Assembly: GCA_013813135.1 (NCBI GenBank)
Contig: JACCSF010000011.1
Coordinates: forward strand, 1 to 30,484
Reading direction: 5' to 3'
Length of the DNA stretch: 30,484 nt
Origin: Thermoleophilaceae bacterium
Lineage (GTDB): Bacteria > Actinomycetota > Thermoleophilia > Solirubrobacterales > Thermoleophilaceae
In this document: one piece after another, positions 30,046-30,484 of the stretch
How the letters are laid out: the number at the start of each line of letters is the position of its first letter
How positions within the stretch are numbered: position 1 is the first letter of the stretch
Notes under the pieces: model-generated
The model's input: the letters and a program-made list of their open reading frames with translations, nothing else
Databases searched by the model: none
What the model was told of the DNA's origin: nothing
Made by a program: the position numbers and the translations under genes

Positions 30046-30484
30046 GTGCGTGAGCGATGGACGGCGGTCGATCGCAGGCGAAGGGTACGGAGGCGACCGA
30101 GATCTGCGCCCCCGCCAGGTCCAGCGCTTGGGCGGCACGAAGCATCAGCTCGGGCGTGGTCGCAATCCGCACGCGGATCTCGTTCCCGGCTGTCTCCACA
30201 AGCAGGTGCTGGTTGCCGGCCCAGTGCCCGACCCGCGCCGCCTGCCCAAGCGCGAGCTCTCGAGGCAGGTCGGGGTCGAGGCACACCACGAGCGCCGGCT
30301 CCATCGCGCGCTCGACCACGATGATGGTCTCGCCGTCGTCGTGGAGGACGGCGCGAGCATGCAAAAAGGATCCGCGCGCCAGGTCGAGCGCGACGCTGGT
30401 GCCCTCCGCCGTAACGCATCTCAGGCGACGGCGTCGGGCTTCGTCGGACGCCACCGCAAGGGGGTCGCGGCGGCGCCCGACGAA
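30038..30484 (-). CDS. ureE: Urease accessory protein UreE, 5' partial
   Basis: The frame is open to the window edge (FVGRRRDPLAVASDEARRRR at the start), so the N-terminus lies beyond it. The visible part has the UreE pattern: RRRRLRCVTAEGTSVALDLA, RGSFLHARAVL, then GHWAGNQHLLVE, where the His matches the family's conserved nickel-binding His in GNRH. UreE is a dimeric nickel chaperone for urease assembly. The C-terminus is short (IAHAHG, two His) and lacks the long His-rich tail of some UreE proteins. A GTG at 30454 could serve as an internal start but would drop conserved residues. It overlaps ureF by 8 bases. Confidence 0.85.
   Translation of the reverse strand, partial: FVGRRRDPLAVASDEARRRRLRCVTAEGTSVALDLARGSFLHARAVLHDDGETIIVVERAMEPALVVCLDPDLPRELALGQAARVGHWAGNQHLLVETAGNEIRVRIATTPELMLRAAQALDLAGAQISVASVPFACDRPPSIAHAHG

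Noticed and set aside
1..30484. CRISPR arrays, tRNA or rRNA genes, intact insertion sequences
   Set aside because: No regularly spaced repeats, cloverleaf-like segments, rRNA stretches or transposase motifs were seen in a manual read; a covariance-model scan was not possible.

Overview
The window is GC-rich with strong G/C third-codon preference, many GTG/TTG starts and tightly overlapping genes. That base and codon usage, plus gene families such as delta-60 repeat proteins, SorC/DeoR sugar regulators and NicO permeases, suggests a high-GC soil actinobacterium, perhaps of the Thermoleophilia/Solirubrobacterales type. The lineage is inference; there is no rRNA gene in the window. I saw no tRNA, CRISPR array or intact insertion sequence.

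Layout. (1) 1-3021: the 3' part of a GAF/HD-GYP/GGDEF-like protein whose HD and GGDEF residues have decayed, then a secreted delta-60 repeat protein. (2) 3025-4453: genomic debris, with a frame-broken phage terminase fragment (-), a small unknown gene (+) and a creatininase-family gene that has lost its N-terminal third. (3) 4486-11065: a compact catabolic operon with translationally coupled junctions: DeoR regulator, xylose-isomerase-like TIM barrel, Gfo/Idh/MocA oxidoreductase, Tm-1-like/UPF0261 protein, PEP-hydrolase-like TIM barrel, cupin, and an MFS transporter broken by what looks like one missing base. (4) 11075-12030: more debris, a sugar dehydrogenase C-terminal half and a nucleosidase-like fragment. 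(5) 12146-14688: an H-NOX gas sensor overlapping a GAF-GGDEF-EAL enzyme, a nitric-oxide/c-di-GMP signalling pair. (6) 14850-15240: DUF899-like debris. (7) 15277-24682: a sugar or polyol locus. A FGGY kinase and an SDR (-) diverge from a SorC regulator that leads a + strand operon of SDR, cyclase, threonine-aldolase-like PLP enzyme and a ribose/fructose-type ABC importer. (8) 24673-30484 (-): ureE (cut by the window edge), ureF, an agmatinase-family ureohydrolase that resembles nickel-dependent guanidine hydrolases, a NicO nickel/cobalt permease and a creatininase-family hydrolase, followed by TetR, SRPBCC and membrane-protein genes.

How the genes fit together. Regions 3 and 7 are two separately regulated carbon-source modules, each with its own regulator, oxidoreductase(s), isomerase or kinase, and transporter. 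Region 8 reads as a nickel and urea-nitrogen module: nickel uptake and delivery beside enzymes that act on guanidino or amide compounds to release urea or ammonia. The debris stretches lie between intact operons, so the chromosome here looks like a mosaic assembled by repeated gain and loss. Some frameshifts could instead be sequencing errors, which only read data can settle.
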